Below are positions 36,794 through 45,700 of a DNA stretch of 64,000 nucleotides, one piece after another. The DNA is from Micromonospora sp. R77. Lineage in GTDB: Bacteria > Actinomycetota > Actinomycetes > Mycobacteriales > Micromonosporaceae. Positions within the stretch are counted from its first letter, which is position 1. The number at the start of each line of letters is the position of its first letter. The translations under genes were made by a program, and so were the position numbers. Below the pieces are notes generated by a model. That model searched no databases, was not told the origin of the DNA, and saw only the letters and a list, made by a program, of their open reading frames with translations. Where the stretch lies: contig NZ_JALDST010000001.1 of the NCBI RefSeq assembly GCF_022747945.1, positions 3,348,001 through 3,412,000 of the forward strand, given 5' to 3'.

Positions 36794-37357
36794 GTGAGTG
36801 ACCAACGCCAGTCCCGCCCCGGTGGACGCACCGCGCGAGTCCGCGCCGACGTCCTACGCGCAGTCGACGACCTGACAACCGAACAACCGCTGGCCCAACT
36901 CACCCTGGCCCAGGTGGCGGAGCGTTCGGGAGTGCACCTGGGCACCCTCTACCGGCGCTGGGGCTCCCTCGACGGCCTACTACTCGACGCGGTCGCCGAA
37001 CGCCTCACCACCGGCTCGCCCGTCCGCGACACCGGCAACCTCCACGCCGACCTGGAGGACTACGCCCACCACGTCGCCGAAGACCTCTCCGGCCCCGACG
37101 GAGAACTCCTGCTACGCACACTGGTCGCCGTCCGTCTCGGAACCCAGGCGCAACTACCACCCGCCCTCACCCGACGCTACGACGAGATGCAGGCACTACT
37201 CGATCGGGCCCGCGCACGTGGCGAGAATCCGCCCACACTCCAACAGATCGTCGACGTCGTCGTGGCACCGCTGTACACAGCCCTACTGTTCGGGACCACA
37301 CCAACCAACCCAGCCACCCTCGTCGACCGACTGCTGCAGCTTCACCCCGACCAATGA
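36794..37357 (+). CDS. TetR-family transcriptional regulator
   Basis: This 187-residue protein has an N-terminal TetR helix-turn-helix (LTLAQVAERSGVHLGTLYRRWGS, about residues 36-58) and a helical ligand domain with a TetR_C_11-like end. The GTG start at 36794 is just 10 bp after operator-like site 2. It probably represses itself and the divergent SnoaL-like gene. Ligand unknown. Confidence 0.88.
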   Translation: MSDQRQSRPGGRTARVRADVLRAVDDLTTEQPLAQLTLAQVAERSGVHLGTLYRRWGSLDGLLLDAVAERLTTGSPVRDTGNLHADLEDYAHHVAEDLSGPDGELLLRTLVAVRLGTQAQLPPALTRRYDEMQALLDRARARGENPPTLQQIVDVVVAPLYTALLFGTTPTNPATLVDRLLQLHPDQ

Positions 37358-37521
37358 CCAGGCCGGCGTCGACGTGATCGACCGGGCCCTGCAGGGCCAC
37401 AGGGTCCTTTACCGAAGATGAACTCGCCGCCATGCCTTCTTGGGCGGCCGGTGGCACCGGGCAGCAGGGGTGGCGGTCTGTCTCGGCTGCTGCCTCTACG
37501 TGGCCGCCGCAGTCTCGGCCC

Positions 37522-38022
37522 TCACCGCGTAACCGACCGGGGGTCCGTACCTGCGGGGGCGGCGCGCGACGCTCGCGCCCGGACGAGGGCGGCCAACTCC
37601 GCCCGCCCGGTCACGCCGAGAATCCGGTACGCGTTCGCCAGATGGTATTCGACGGTGCGAACCGAGAGGGAGAGCCGCTCGGCGACCTCCCGGTAACTCA
37701 GATTGTCCGCGACGGCGGCCGCCACGCTCCACTGGCCCGGGTAGGGCGCCCGCCACACCGTCCGGCCCGGCTCGGCGCCGACCGCAGGCGGCGAGTTCCA
37801 CCTCTGCCTGCGCCATCCACGGTGCCGCGCCGAGCGACCGGAACAGGGAGCTGGCCGCCTCCAGATGTGCCCGCACCCGCCCCTTGCGCCGCCGCCGGCG
37901 CCGGACGATGCCGTAGCAGAGCAGCGTCCGAGCCCGCGCGAGCAAACTCGTTCCCTGCTCGTGCAGGCGCAGCGCCTCCTCGAACGCCTGCTGGGCCGCG
38001 ATCTCGTCGTCAGTCACCCGAT
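37522..38022 (-). pseudogene. LuxR (LAL-type) regulator C-terminal remnant
   Basis: The minus strand encodes the C-terminal end of a large LuxR regulator. A helical repeat part (AAQQAFEEALRLHEQGTSLLARARTLL, SSLFRSLGAAPWMAQAEVELAA) and the DNA-binding helix-turn-helix (YREVAERLSLSVRTVEYHL) are in different frames, so at least one frameshift lies near 37770-37790. The 5' end stops at the junction with an IS110 fragment near 38025, so most of the gene is missing. Confidence 0.7.
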
Positions 38023-38039
38023 GATGGTCCTGGCCTGCT

Positions 38040-38692
38040 GGCAGACACCGACCGCGATCCGGCACGCCGGCGTCGACCGCATCACCGCCCTGCTCCGCCG
38101 CGGCCACGTCAAGAACGCCATCCAGGTCGCCGAGGCGATGGTCGCCGCCGCCCGGCAGCAGACCGTCACCCTGCCCGGCCAACGTTCCGCCGCGGTGGTG
38201 GTCGGGCAGATGGCCACCGAGATTCTCGCCCTCGAACAACGCATCGCCGCCGTCGACGACCTCATCGCCGACCACCTCGACCAGCACCCCCTTGCGCCGA
38301 TCATCGGAAGTCTGCCCGGCATGGGCCCCCTGCTGACCGCCGAACTGCTCGTCCACACAGCCGGCATGAATGAGTACGACAGCCCGGCGAGGTTGGCCGC
38401 GCACGCCGGTTTGGCGCCGGTTTCTCGCGACTCCGGAACGGTCTCCGGGAACCATCGCCAGCCTCGCCGCTTTCACCGAAGGCTGCGACACATCCTGTGG
38501 ATGGCCGCCTTCATCGCCGCCCGAGAATGCCCCACCTCCCGCGCGTACTACGAGAAGAAACGCGCCGAAGGCAAGAAACACCGGCAAGCCATACTCGCCC
38601 TCGCCCGACGACGCGTCGACGTCCTCCGGGCACTCATCCGCGACCGCAAAACCTTCGCCCGACCGACGCCGGCAGTCCGCGCCGCAGCCTGA
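38040..38692 (+). pseudogene. IS110-family transposase, N-terminal part missing
   Basis: From TPTAIRHAG onward (about 38046) this matches the C-terminal two thirds of IS110 transposases: LPGMGPLLTAELL helix-hairpin-helix, LAPVSRDSGTVSG, CPTSRAYYEKKRAEGKKH and ALIRDRK. The DEDD catalytic N-terminus is replaced by antisense LuxR remnant sequence, so the enzyme cannot be active. The 3' tail and flanking spacer match the repeat at 25647-25915. Confidence 0.82.
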
Positions 38693-38926
38693 ACTAGCAC
38701 GCTTCCCGCCGACGCGACCCCATCGTGCCGGCCGCTTCACCCTGCCCGCCAAGATCTGCCGGAGTCACATGGAGACTCGAGCTGTGGTCCTGGGCTGGCC
38801 GAACAGGGGTCCGGGTGACGTGGGTGAACGTGGGCCACTCCCTGCCACCCCAGGTGAACCCCAAGGTCGCTAGACTAGGCCCTCGCGCCCTCGTAGCTCA
38901 GGGGATAGAGCATCGGTTTCCTAAAA
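38693..38926 (+). repeat. Copy 2 of the IS110-tail plus tRNA-Arg 5'-half repeat
   Basis: This spacer and tRNA half align with copy 1, including CTGCCCGCCAAGATC, GGGCCACTCCCTGCCACCCC and TAGACTAGGCCCTCGCGCC. Unlike copy 1, it is attached to a longer IS110 remnant upstream. The orientation is the same, giving direct repeats about 13 kb apart. Confidence 0.7.
38887..38926 (+). pseudogene. tRNA-Arg(CCU) 5' half, second copy
   Basis: Identical to the copy at 25878 through GCATCGG, then TTTCCTAAA, which is the expected CCU anticodon loop. It is followed by ACGGTGCTC, which pairs with the upstream GAGCATCG to make a hairpin instead of continuing as a tRNA. The anticodon 3' stem, T arm and acceptor 3' strand are missing. 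Confidence 0.65.
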
Positions 38927-39038
38927 CGGTGCTCTATTTGTGTCCGCAGGCCGACTGCCTGCGGTTTCCCTATTTCTGCCCCTTGCGTGCGGGTCGCAAC
39001 GGACGGGTGCTGTGCTCGCTTGCTGAAGATTAGTTTCT

Positions 39039-40070
39039 TTATTCGGTAGTTGTCGTGGCTGTGGTGATGCCGGCGATGATGTGGGCTGGTAGGGCTGTCC
39101 GTGCGGTCTTGCTGTGTGGGGCTTCAAGGTAGCTGAGCAGGCGTGATGGCGTCTCGGGTGGCCCGAGTGGGACTGGTTCGAGGCGTCGCCATCCGCGGGC
39201 AGAGGAGGCCTTGATGGCTGTGAGGTAGGTGCTTTCAGTCATGCGGCCTAGGGTGCGGGCGCGCATGAGTAGGGCGGCTAGGGACACCTGCCAGTATCGC
39301 TTGAGTTCGAATAGCTTGGGCCAATCTACTGTGGTTGGTAGTTGGTTTCGGATCTCGTCCGCTGGCATGAGGAATGCCGCAGCGAATTGGTGCGCCTGTG
39401 TTTCGACTTCTTTTATTCCCCAGATTTGTTCGCCGTGGAGGACGAGGTGGGCGAGTTCGTGAGCGGCGTCGAAGCGTGAGCGTGCCCGGTCATTCTTGTC
39501 CGTACCGAGGACAACGACTGGGTGGTCGGGGAAGGGCAGTGAGAAGGCGTCGACGTCTGCGGTTCCGAGCGGGAGTCGGATGACGGCGATGCCGTGCCCT
39601 TCGAGGAGCCGGACGACGTCGGTGATCGGGCCGGCGGGGAGCTTCCATGTCTTGCGGACCTGGTCGGCGATCCGCTCGATCTCGCTGCGGGGAGCGTCGA
39701 GTCCGCTGGAGGGGATGCGGGGGACGTCGCCGCCGGCGAAGTGCCCGGTCCGAGTCGCGTGGAGGGCTAGATCATGGGCGACGTGGGCGATCGCTCTTGC
39801 GCGACGGCGGTCCACCACTGCGGTCCGGCGCAGCGACCTGAAGAAACCTTCGTGTGTCTCGGTCAACGGCTGGGCGAGGAACTCGGTGGGCACGTGCAGC
39901 GCGGCGCTGAGGGCGTGAACGCTCTCCAGGCTGGGCCGTGCTGCGCCGCTCTCGAACTGGCTGATGGCTGCCGGTGTCAGGCCGACGGCGGCAGCGAGCT
40001 GTGCCTGGCTGAGCCCGACGAGTTCCCGGGCCACCCGCAGGCGTCCCCGTTCGAACGTCGACGTGCTCAT
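39039..40070 (-). CDS. XRE helix-turn-helix and ImmA/IrrE (M78) metallopeptidase protein
   Basis: This 343-residue protein has an N-terminal XRE helix-turn-helix (LSQAQLAAAVGLTPAAISQFESG, residues 20-42) and an M78 peptidase domain with zinc motif HELAH at residues 204-208. Fused proteins of this kind act as regulators whose repression is relieved by proteolysis, as in ImmA-ImmR and some toxin-antitoxin or defence loci. It is divergent from the CBASS operon (starts 202 bp apart), suggesting control of that operon. The target of proteolysis is unknown. Confidence 0.83.
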   Translation of the reverse strand: MSTSTFERGRLRVARELVGLSQAQLAAAVGLTPAAISQFESGAARPSLESVHALSAALHVPTEFLAQPLTETHEGFFRSLRRTAVVDRRRARAIAHVAHDLALHATRTGHFAGGDVPRIPSSGLDAPRSEIERIADQVRKTWKLPAGPITDVVRLLEGHGIAVIRLPLGTADVDAFSLPFPDHPVVVLGTDKNDRARSRFDAAHELAHLVLHGEQIWGIKEVETQAHQFAAAFLMPADEIRNQLPTTVDWPKLFELKRYWQVSLAALLMRARTLGRMTESTYLTAIKASSARGWRRLEPVPLGPPETPSRLLSYLEAPHSKTARTALPAHIIAGITTATTTTE

Positions 40071-40272
40071 GACTCTCCCAACCCGATCTTGTACTTCCGC
40101 ATTGTGGCTGATCCGGCGCGTCGTGCCCGGTTGGCGCGGCGAAACAGTTACCTTCCGAGTGTAGAAGCACGCGCGGAAGCAGGCGTCGTGATATTAAGTA
40201 CCAGGGAAAAGTCGATGATCGTCGAGGAGGGTGGATCGCGGTGGTGACGGTGACGAGGCCGGGTGCCGGCGG

Positions 40273-41223
40273 GTGACGACGCAGCGGTTCCAGATCCTGT
40301 CGCTGGACGGCGGGGGGTTGCGGGGGATGTTCTCCGCAGCCGTGCTGGCCCGGCTCGAGGAGGATCTCGGCATCCGGGTCACGGATCACTTCGACCTGAT
40401 TGCCGGCACGTCGACCGGTGGCATCATCGCGTTGGGCCTGGGGTTGGGCATGACACCTCGCGAGATCCTGGAGTTCTACACCGACCTCGGTCCGCGGGTC
40501 TTCCGTGACCGCAGCCGGTTGCGGGGGCTGCGGCACGTGGTCCGGGCCAAGTACGCCGCTGGGCCGCTGCGCGCCGCGCTGACCGAGGTGCTGGGCGAGC
40601 GGACTTTCGGCGAGAGCACCAAGCGGCTGGTGATCACCTCTTACAATGTTGGCGCCGACGACGTGTACCTGTTCCGCACCCCGCACCTGCCGCAGCTGAC
40701 CCGGGACTGGCGCGAACGGGCCGTCGACGTCGCCATGGCCACCGCCGCCGCCCCGACCTATCTGCCCGGCATGCCGCTGGGCGGTACCCGGCTGGTTGAC
40801 GGTGGCGTCTGGGCGAACAACCCGGCGATGGTGGCCCTGACCGAGGCCGTCGGGCCGCTCGGCCTGCCGCTGGACGCGATCCGGGTCTTCAGCTTGGGTA
40901 CCACCACCGACGTGCGCCACCGTAGCCGCCGCCTCGACGGGGGAGGGCTTCTGCCGTGGGCTCGAGACGCGGTCGAGGTGCTGATGCGCGCGCAGAGCGA
41001 GAGCGCGATTAAGCAGGTCCGCCACTTCCTCAGCAACGACCGGGTGCTCCGGCTCAACCCGACCGTGCCAACCGGGGTGCTCGCCTTGGACAAGGTCGAC
41101 GCAGACGACCTCATCGGCCGGGCGGCCCACGAGAGCCGCACCGCCTCCCCGAGCTTCAACCGCTGCTTCGCCGACCACCGCGCGCCGGCGTACGTCCCGT
41201 ACCATCCGGCCCGGAAGGACTGA
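40273..41223 (+). CDS. capV: CBASS patatin-like phospholipase effector
   Basis: This 316-residue patatin-like phospholipase has an oxyanion motif DGGGLRG (12-18), nucleophile elbow GTSTG with Ser47, and catalytic Asp176 in VDGGVWANNP. In CBASS such effectors are activated by cyclic nucleotides and degrade the inner membrane. The gene is 4 bp before the CD-NTase gene. GTG 40273 is chosen because homology begins at once; GTG 40231 abuts AGGAGG too closely. A possible 11-codon leader (GTG 40241) with that AGGAGG ends in an overlapping GTGA at 40273. Confidence 0.88.
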   Translation: MTTQRFQILSLDGGGLRGMFSAAVLARLEEDLGIRVTDHFDLIAGTSTGGIIALGLGLGMTPREILEFYTDLGPRVFRDRSRLRGLRHVVRAKYAAGPLRAALTEVLGERTFGESTKRLVITSYNVGADDVYLFRTPHLPQLTRDWRERAVDVAMATAAAPTYLPGMPLGGTRLVDGGVWANNPAMVALTEAVGPLGLPLDAIRVFSLGTTTDVRHRSRRLDGGGLLPWARDAVEVLMRAQSESAIKQVRHFLSNDRVLRLNPTVPTGVLALDKVDADDLIGRAAHESRTASPSFNRCFADHRAPAYVPYHPARKD

Positions 41224-41227
41224 CGCG

Positions 41228-42385
41228 ATGGACACGATCGAGCAGATGCTTTCCATGCTCCTCGACGGGGCGGTGGAGACCCTGGACATCTCCCCGCACC
41301 TGCAGCAGCTCGCCGTCGAACGCTACGAGGAGGTTGGCACCTGGCTGGCCGAACACGGCGAGCCGGACTGGCGCATCTACCCCCAGGGATCCTTCCGGCT
41401 GGGTACCGTGGTGCGTCCGAGCACCCGGACGGGGGAGTACGACATTGACCTGGTCTGCCGGGTGCTGCGGCGCAAGGAGAGCATCACCCAGGCCCAGCTC
41501 AAGCAGTTGCTCGGTGACATGCTCCACGCCTACCTGCGGTGGAAGAACCGGCAGGGCCACACCGACGGTCCCAAGTCCTGCGAGTCCCGCCGCCGCTGCT
41601 GGACCCTTGAGTACCCGGACCATGGCTTTCACCTCGACGTCCTGCCCACCATCCCGGACATCGAGCACCCGCCCACCGGCATCCTGCTGACCGACCAGAA
41701 CCTGCGCGAGTGGCAGCACAGCAACCCGATCGGCTACGCCGACTGGTTCAAGCGGCGCTGCGAACAGGGCCGGAGCCTCGTCGAGGCCAAGCGCCACCTC
41801 AACGTCGCTGACGTGCCCGACTGGACGGTCCGCAGCACGCTGCAGCGCATTGTCCAGGTTCTCAAGTGGCACTGCATGTTGCGGTTCGCGAACGACCCGG
41901 ACAAGCGGCCCCCGTCGATCCTGATCACTACCCTCGCCGCCCGGGCGTACCGCGGCGAGCAGGACCTGTTCACCGGCGCTCGAGCCGTGCTCGACGGGAT
42001 GACCTCCTTCATCGAGAACCGCCACGGCGCATGGTGGGTGCCCAACCCGGCGCACGAGGAGGAGAACTTTACGGACAAGTGGAACGAGTACCCCGAGCGG
42101 CGCCTAGCCTTCATTGCCTGGCACCGGGACATCGTCACCGTGCTCGACGACCTCGCCGGCCTGCAGGGCAAGGGCCTCCAAGTCATCGCTTCCCGCATGT
42201 CCGAGGGCTTCAGTGCCGGACCTGTGTTCAAGTCGGTGGAGGGTTACGGTGACCGCATGCGCCACAGCCGGGAGACCGGGGCCCTGCGCATGACCTCCAC
42301 CGGCCTGCTCACCACCACCGCCACCACCGGCCCCCGGGTCCGCGACCACCACTTCCATGGCGAGCACCCCGACCCGCGCCGTTAA
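41228..42385 (+). CDS. CD-NTase (cGAS/DncV-like nucleotidyltransferase)
   Basis: This 385-residue nucleotidyltransferase makes a cyclic oligonucleotide after phage infection in CBASS. The catalytic site is visible: GS at 54-55 in QGSFRLGT, Asp72 and Asp74 in EYDIDLVC, and third Asp137 in FHLDVLP. It lies between the phospholipase effector (4 bp) and the E2-like protein (29-bp overlap), which defines a CBASS operon. The nucleotide product cannot be predicted from these motifs. A Thr-rich tail (near TGLLTTTATTGP) near the C-terminus may be the conjugation site for the E2-like protein, by analogy only. Confidence 0.9.
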   Translation: MDTIEQMLSMLLDGAVETLDISPHLQQLAVERYEEVGTWLAEHGEPDWRIYPQGSFRLGTVVRPSTRTGEYDIDLVCRVLRRKESITQAQLKQLLGDMLHAYLRWKNRQGHTDGPKSCESRRRCWTLEYPDHGFHLDVLPTIPDIEHPPTGILLTDQNLREWQHSNPIGYADWFKRRCEQGRSLVEAKRHLNVADVPDWTVRSTLQRIVQVLKWHCMLRFANDPDKRPPSILITTLAARAYRGEQDLFTGARAVLDGMTSFIENRHGAWWVPNPAHEEENFTDKWNEYPERRLAFIAWHRDIVTVLDDLAGLQGKGLQVIASRMSEGFSAGPVFKSVEGYGDRMRHSRETGALRMTSTGLLTTTATTGPRVRDHHFHGEHPDPRR

Positions 42386-42773
42386 CCTCCGCCGTCAGCT
42401 CATCGCGATCACCGCACTGCTACCGGACGCCGTCGGTGCGGTCCACCGCGGTGAGCTGGCGTGCATCATCCGCCTGCAACCGTCCCCGGTCAGCCAGATC
42501 TACACCGTGCGGCTGACCTATCGGCACGGCCGACGCCCCGAGGTGATGGTCACCGACCCGCCGCTCGCCCGGCACCCAGGGGCTGCCGCCCTGCCGCACG
42601 TCTACGCCGGCGATGAGCTCTGCCTGTACTACCCCGGCCAGTGGAAGCAGGACATGTTCCTCGCCGCCACGGTCGTACCGTGGGCTGCGGAGTGGCTCAT
42701 GCACTATGAGATCTGGCTCGTCACTGGACGATGGACTGGAGGTGGCCACACCCATGCCGGCGCAGGCCGATAG
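42357..42773 (+). CDS. CBASS E2-like conjugation protein (E2-only type)
   Basis: This 138-residue protein has the core of prokaryotic E2-like proteins: HVYAGDELCLYYP with candidate catalytic Cys89, then TVVPWAAEWLMHYEIWL and TGRWTGGG. In short type II CBASS an E2 without an E1 (Cap2 relative) forms a thioester with the CD-NTase C-terminus and primes it. The ATG at 42357 lies within the CD-NTase gene. No E1 domain or Cap3 protease is encoded nearby. Confidence 0.82.
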   Translation: MASTPTRAVNLRRQLIAITALLPDAVGAVHRGELACIIRLQPSPVSQIYTVRLTYRHGRRPEVMVTDPPLARHPGAAALPHVYAGDELCLYYPGQWKQDMFLAATVVPWAAEWLMHYEIWLVTGRWTGGGHTHAGAGR

Positions 42774-45700
42774 CCAGCTAGGAGCTACAGGGTCGTGGAC
42801 CCCGGTTCCGCTCGATTCTCGGCTGCACCGGGGCCCTGCGGCCATCACCTTCGCTCCCGTGCTCGGGAAACTCGAGTCGCTGCCGTTGGACCAGCTCACC
42901 TGGGAGAACTTCGAACGGATCCAGTGGCGGGTCATGCGCGATGTCGAGGGTCTGCGTCACGCGCAGATCTACGGCGAGCGCGGCCAGAGTCAGTACGGGC
43001 TGGATGTTGTCGCGCTCGCGCCGGACGGGGTCGGCGTTGCACTGCAGAGCAAGCGCTACAAGCGGTTTGGCCCGGCAGAGCTCAAAGCCGCTGTGACGAA
43101 GTTCCGGTCGACGACCCGTCCGTTCCAAGTAAGTCGGCTCATCATCGGCGTGAGTCGCGAGGTCACGTCGACCAAAGTCGTCGAGGACCTCGCTAAGTTC
43201 CGGGCCGAGTTTCATCCGATCACGTTGGATCTGTGGGACAGGCAGGAGCTGTCTCGACTCCTTCGCGGCGCGCCGGAGATCGTCATCGAGTTCTTCGGCC
43301 TGCCGACAGCCGAGGCCTTCTGCCTGCCATTCGAGCTTGAGCCCGTGCGGGTGCCGACTGCCGACGCGGTAGCCATCCGTGAGGCGCTGGCCCGGACGCC
43401 GGAGGAGACCACGGGTGCAGCCGCCCTACTCCGGGAGGCGCGCGCCGCGTCGGAAGAGCCCGAGCGCGCCTTGGCTCTGATCGAAGAAGCTCAGGCAAAA
43501 CTGCGCGCAGCGGGATTCGGCAGCTACGCCGAGCAGCACGAAAACGAGCGTAATCGCCTTCTGGCGGGTCTCGGTCGCGTGGGCGAGGCGGCTCGGCGGA
43601 CCCTGGATGGCATCTGGACAGCTCTCGACCGAGGGCTGAGCACAACCGCGCAGATCGGCCAACGGCGACTGCGCGAACTCGCCCGCGACGGGGCAACGGA
43701 GGGGCCAGCGAGGGAACTGGTGAAGGTCGCCGACGCGGCGATGGAGTTGTATTTCGACCCGCTGGCGTCCTTGCCGGAAGCCAGTGTGCTGGTCATCGGT
43801 GAGCACGCTGACCAGGTCCGACTCGCCGTCCTTGCCGGCGAGACCGCACTCGCGAATGGCGACCATGCCTGGCTTACCCGCGAGCGGCAGAATTTGGCCG
43901 CGCTGGCGGAGACGGAGACCAGTGACCGAGTGCTCCGGACGCGGCTGCGGCTGCTGGTCGCCGAGTCGAGCGGTGACTGGTCGAACGTTCTTGAGGACGC
44001 GCGGAAGCTGCGCCTCGGGCACGCCCTCGGTGGCCTGGTGACAGCGCGCTATGCGCGGCACTGTGCGCTGCATCAGAGATTCGAGGAGGCAGAAGCCCTC
44101 TGGGACGAGGCAGCCGGCGACGCGTGCCTCGCCCAACGCTGGACAGACGCGGCAACCTGGACATTCAGCCGTCGAGCCTTCCGGGGCCGCTGGAAGCCAT
44201 TTACAAGCGACGAACTGCTGCCGCTGCAGACGGCGCTACGCGAGATGGGGCCCACTCGCCCCGTCATCGCGACTGCGGAGGGCGCCTACGAGGAGGCTCT
44301 GGAAGGGCTACGCGTTCAGAAACTACGCTCCGCAGCAATTTCCGCTCAACGAGCACTGCGAGACGCTGTGGCGGTGAGCGACTGGGTGGCAGAGGGTAAG
44401 GCCAGGCAAGTCCTGGCCGCCGTGCTGGTCGAGGCGGACGAGCCGGTGGTCGCCGCGCGTCACCTCACTCGGGCGGGCGACGTCGAAGCCATCAAGAACC
44501 TAGGCAAGGCGTGCTCCAGCAGCTTTATCGACATCACCGCTGAGCTGTCGGCCCCCAACTACTGGACCGTCGGTACCGCCTACCGGCTGATCGCGCAGCA
44601 GGCAGACGTGATTCCCGACGGCATGGTAAGGGTGATCGCGGGTCACATTGTCGCCGAGATCGCAGGCGCTGAAGCACACGAGCTGGTCGACCTCAGATCC
44701 TTCGCGACCTCTCGTTACCGCGGAGCACTGAGCGCTCTCGCCGGCATCTCTGACCGCCTCACGTCTGAACATGCCGAGACGGTCTTGTCCCACTTCGAGC
44801 GGCAGCCGAAGGTAGAAGTGAATCACTATCGCCTCCACGATGAGGACGAAGCCGCAGCGGTAGCGCGTATCGCAATCAACCAGCCGGCACTCAGCCAGCG
44901 AGCCATACCGCACTTGGTGGCGTTGTTGGCCCGGTCGCAGTCATCGCGCAACCAGGCCGCGCGGGAAGCTATCGACCATTACATCGAGATCGCGAAACCT
45001 CACCTCGCCGAGCTGGCCGCCGAAGATGACGGGTGGGCGCAGGAGACGCTCGCCTATCACGATCCCGAAGCCAACCCGCCGGAAGTTGTCGAGCAGGCGT
45101 TGAGCCGCCTCACTACCCCCCTCAGCCACCAGCCGGGCGTCTACAGCACGGGAACCACCGCCGTCGGCGACTCGCTGCTCGTTCGTGCGATGCCCTCCAC
45201 GCGCCTGGAGCCGGCCGTCGCGGAGCTCCTCCGGCGAGCCGACGACCCCCACGTCGGCTCCAGCGACCGAGGGGAATACCTGGTCGCCGCGTCCAATCTC
45301 GCTCCCCATCTCGACGACGACGACCGCGACAAGCACTTCCCGGTCGCCCTGCGATGTGCCTCGGCGCCTACATCGTCTGACCACGATGAATTTGATCAGC
45401 GGTTCGACCATCGGCTCGGATTCCTACGGATCACCAACCCCGACCAGGACAGCCGTGACCGCGCGTTGTTCCTCGCGGCCTGCCTAGCCACCGACGACGC
45501 TCGACGCGCCGCAGTCAGAAGCCAGGCGTACGCACTTCTCGGAGCCGGCGAAAACTCGGACTACTGGCCGACCCGAGCCCTGCAACAACTCGGTGACGCA
45601 CTGAAGGACGATGTTGGATTCCTGGTCGCGCAGGGGTGGGCACTCAGGTCGTTCGCGGCAATCCTCTGGACGCGGCACGGCAACCCGCCGCAAGTCGGGG

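Noticed and set aside
37496..38752. 418-codon minus-strand frame across the LuxR and IS110 remnants
   Set aside because: It joins part of a LuxR remnant with antisense of a transposase; it is a chance fusion of frames, not a gene.
42613..42753. Upstream extension of the nuclease-like protein
   Set aside because: The 47 extra codons overlap the E2-like gene in another frame, are Ser/Thr-rich shadow sequence, and the ribosome-binding site supports ATG 42754.
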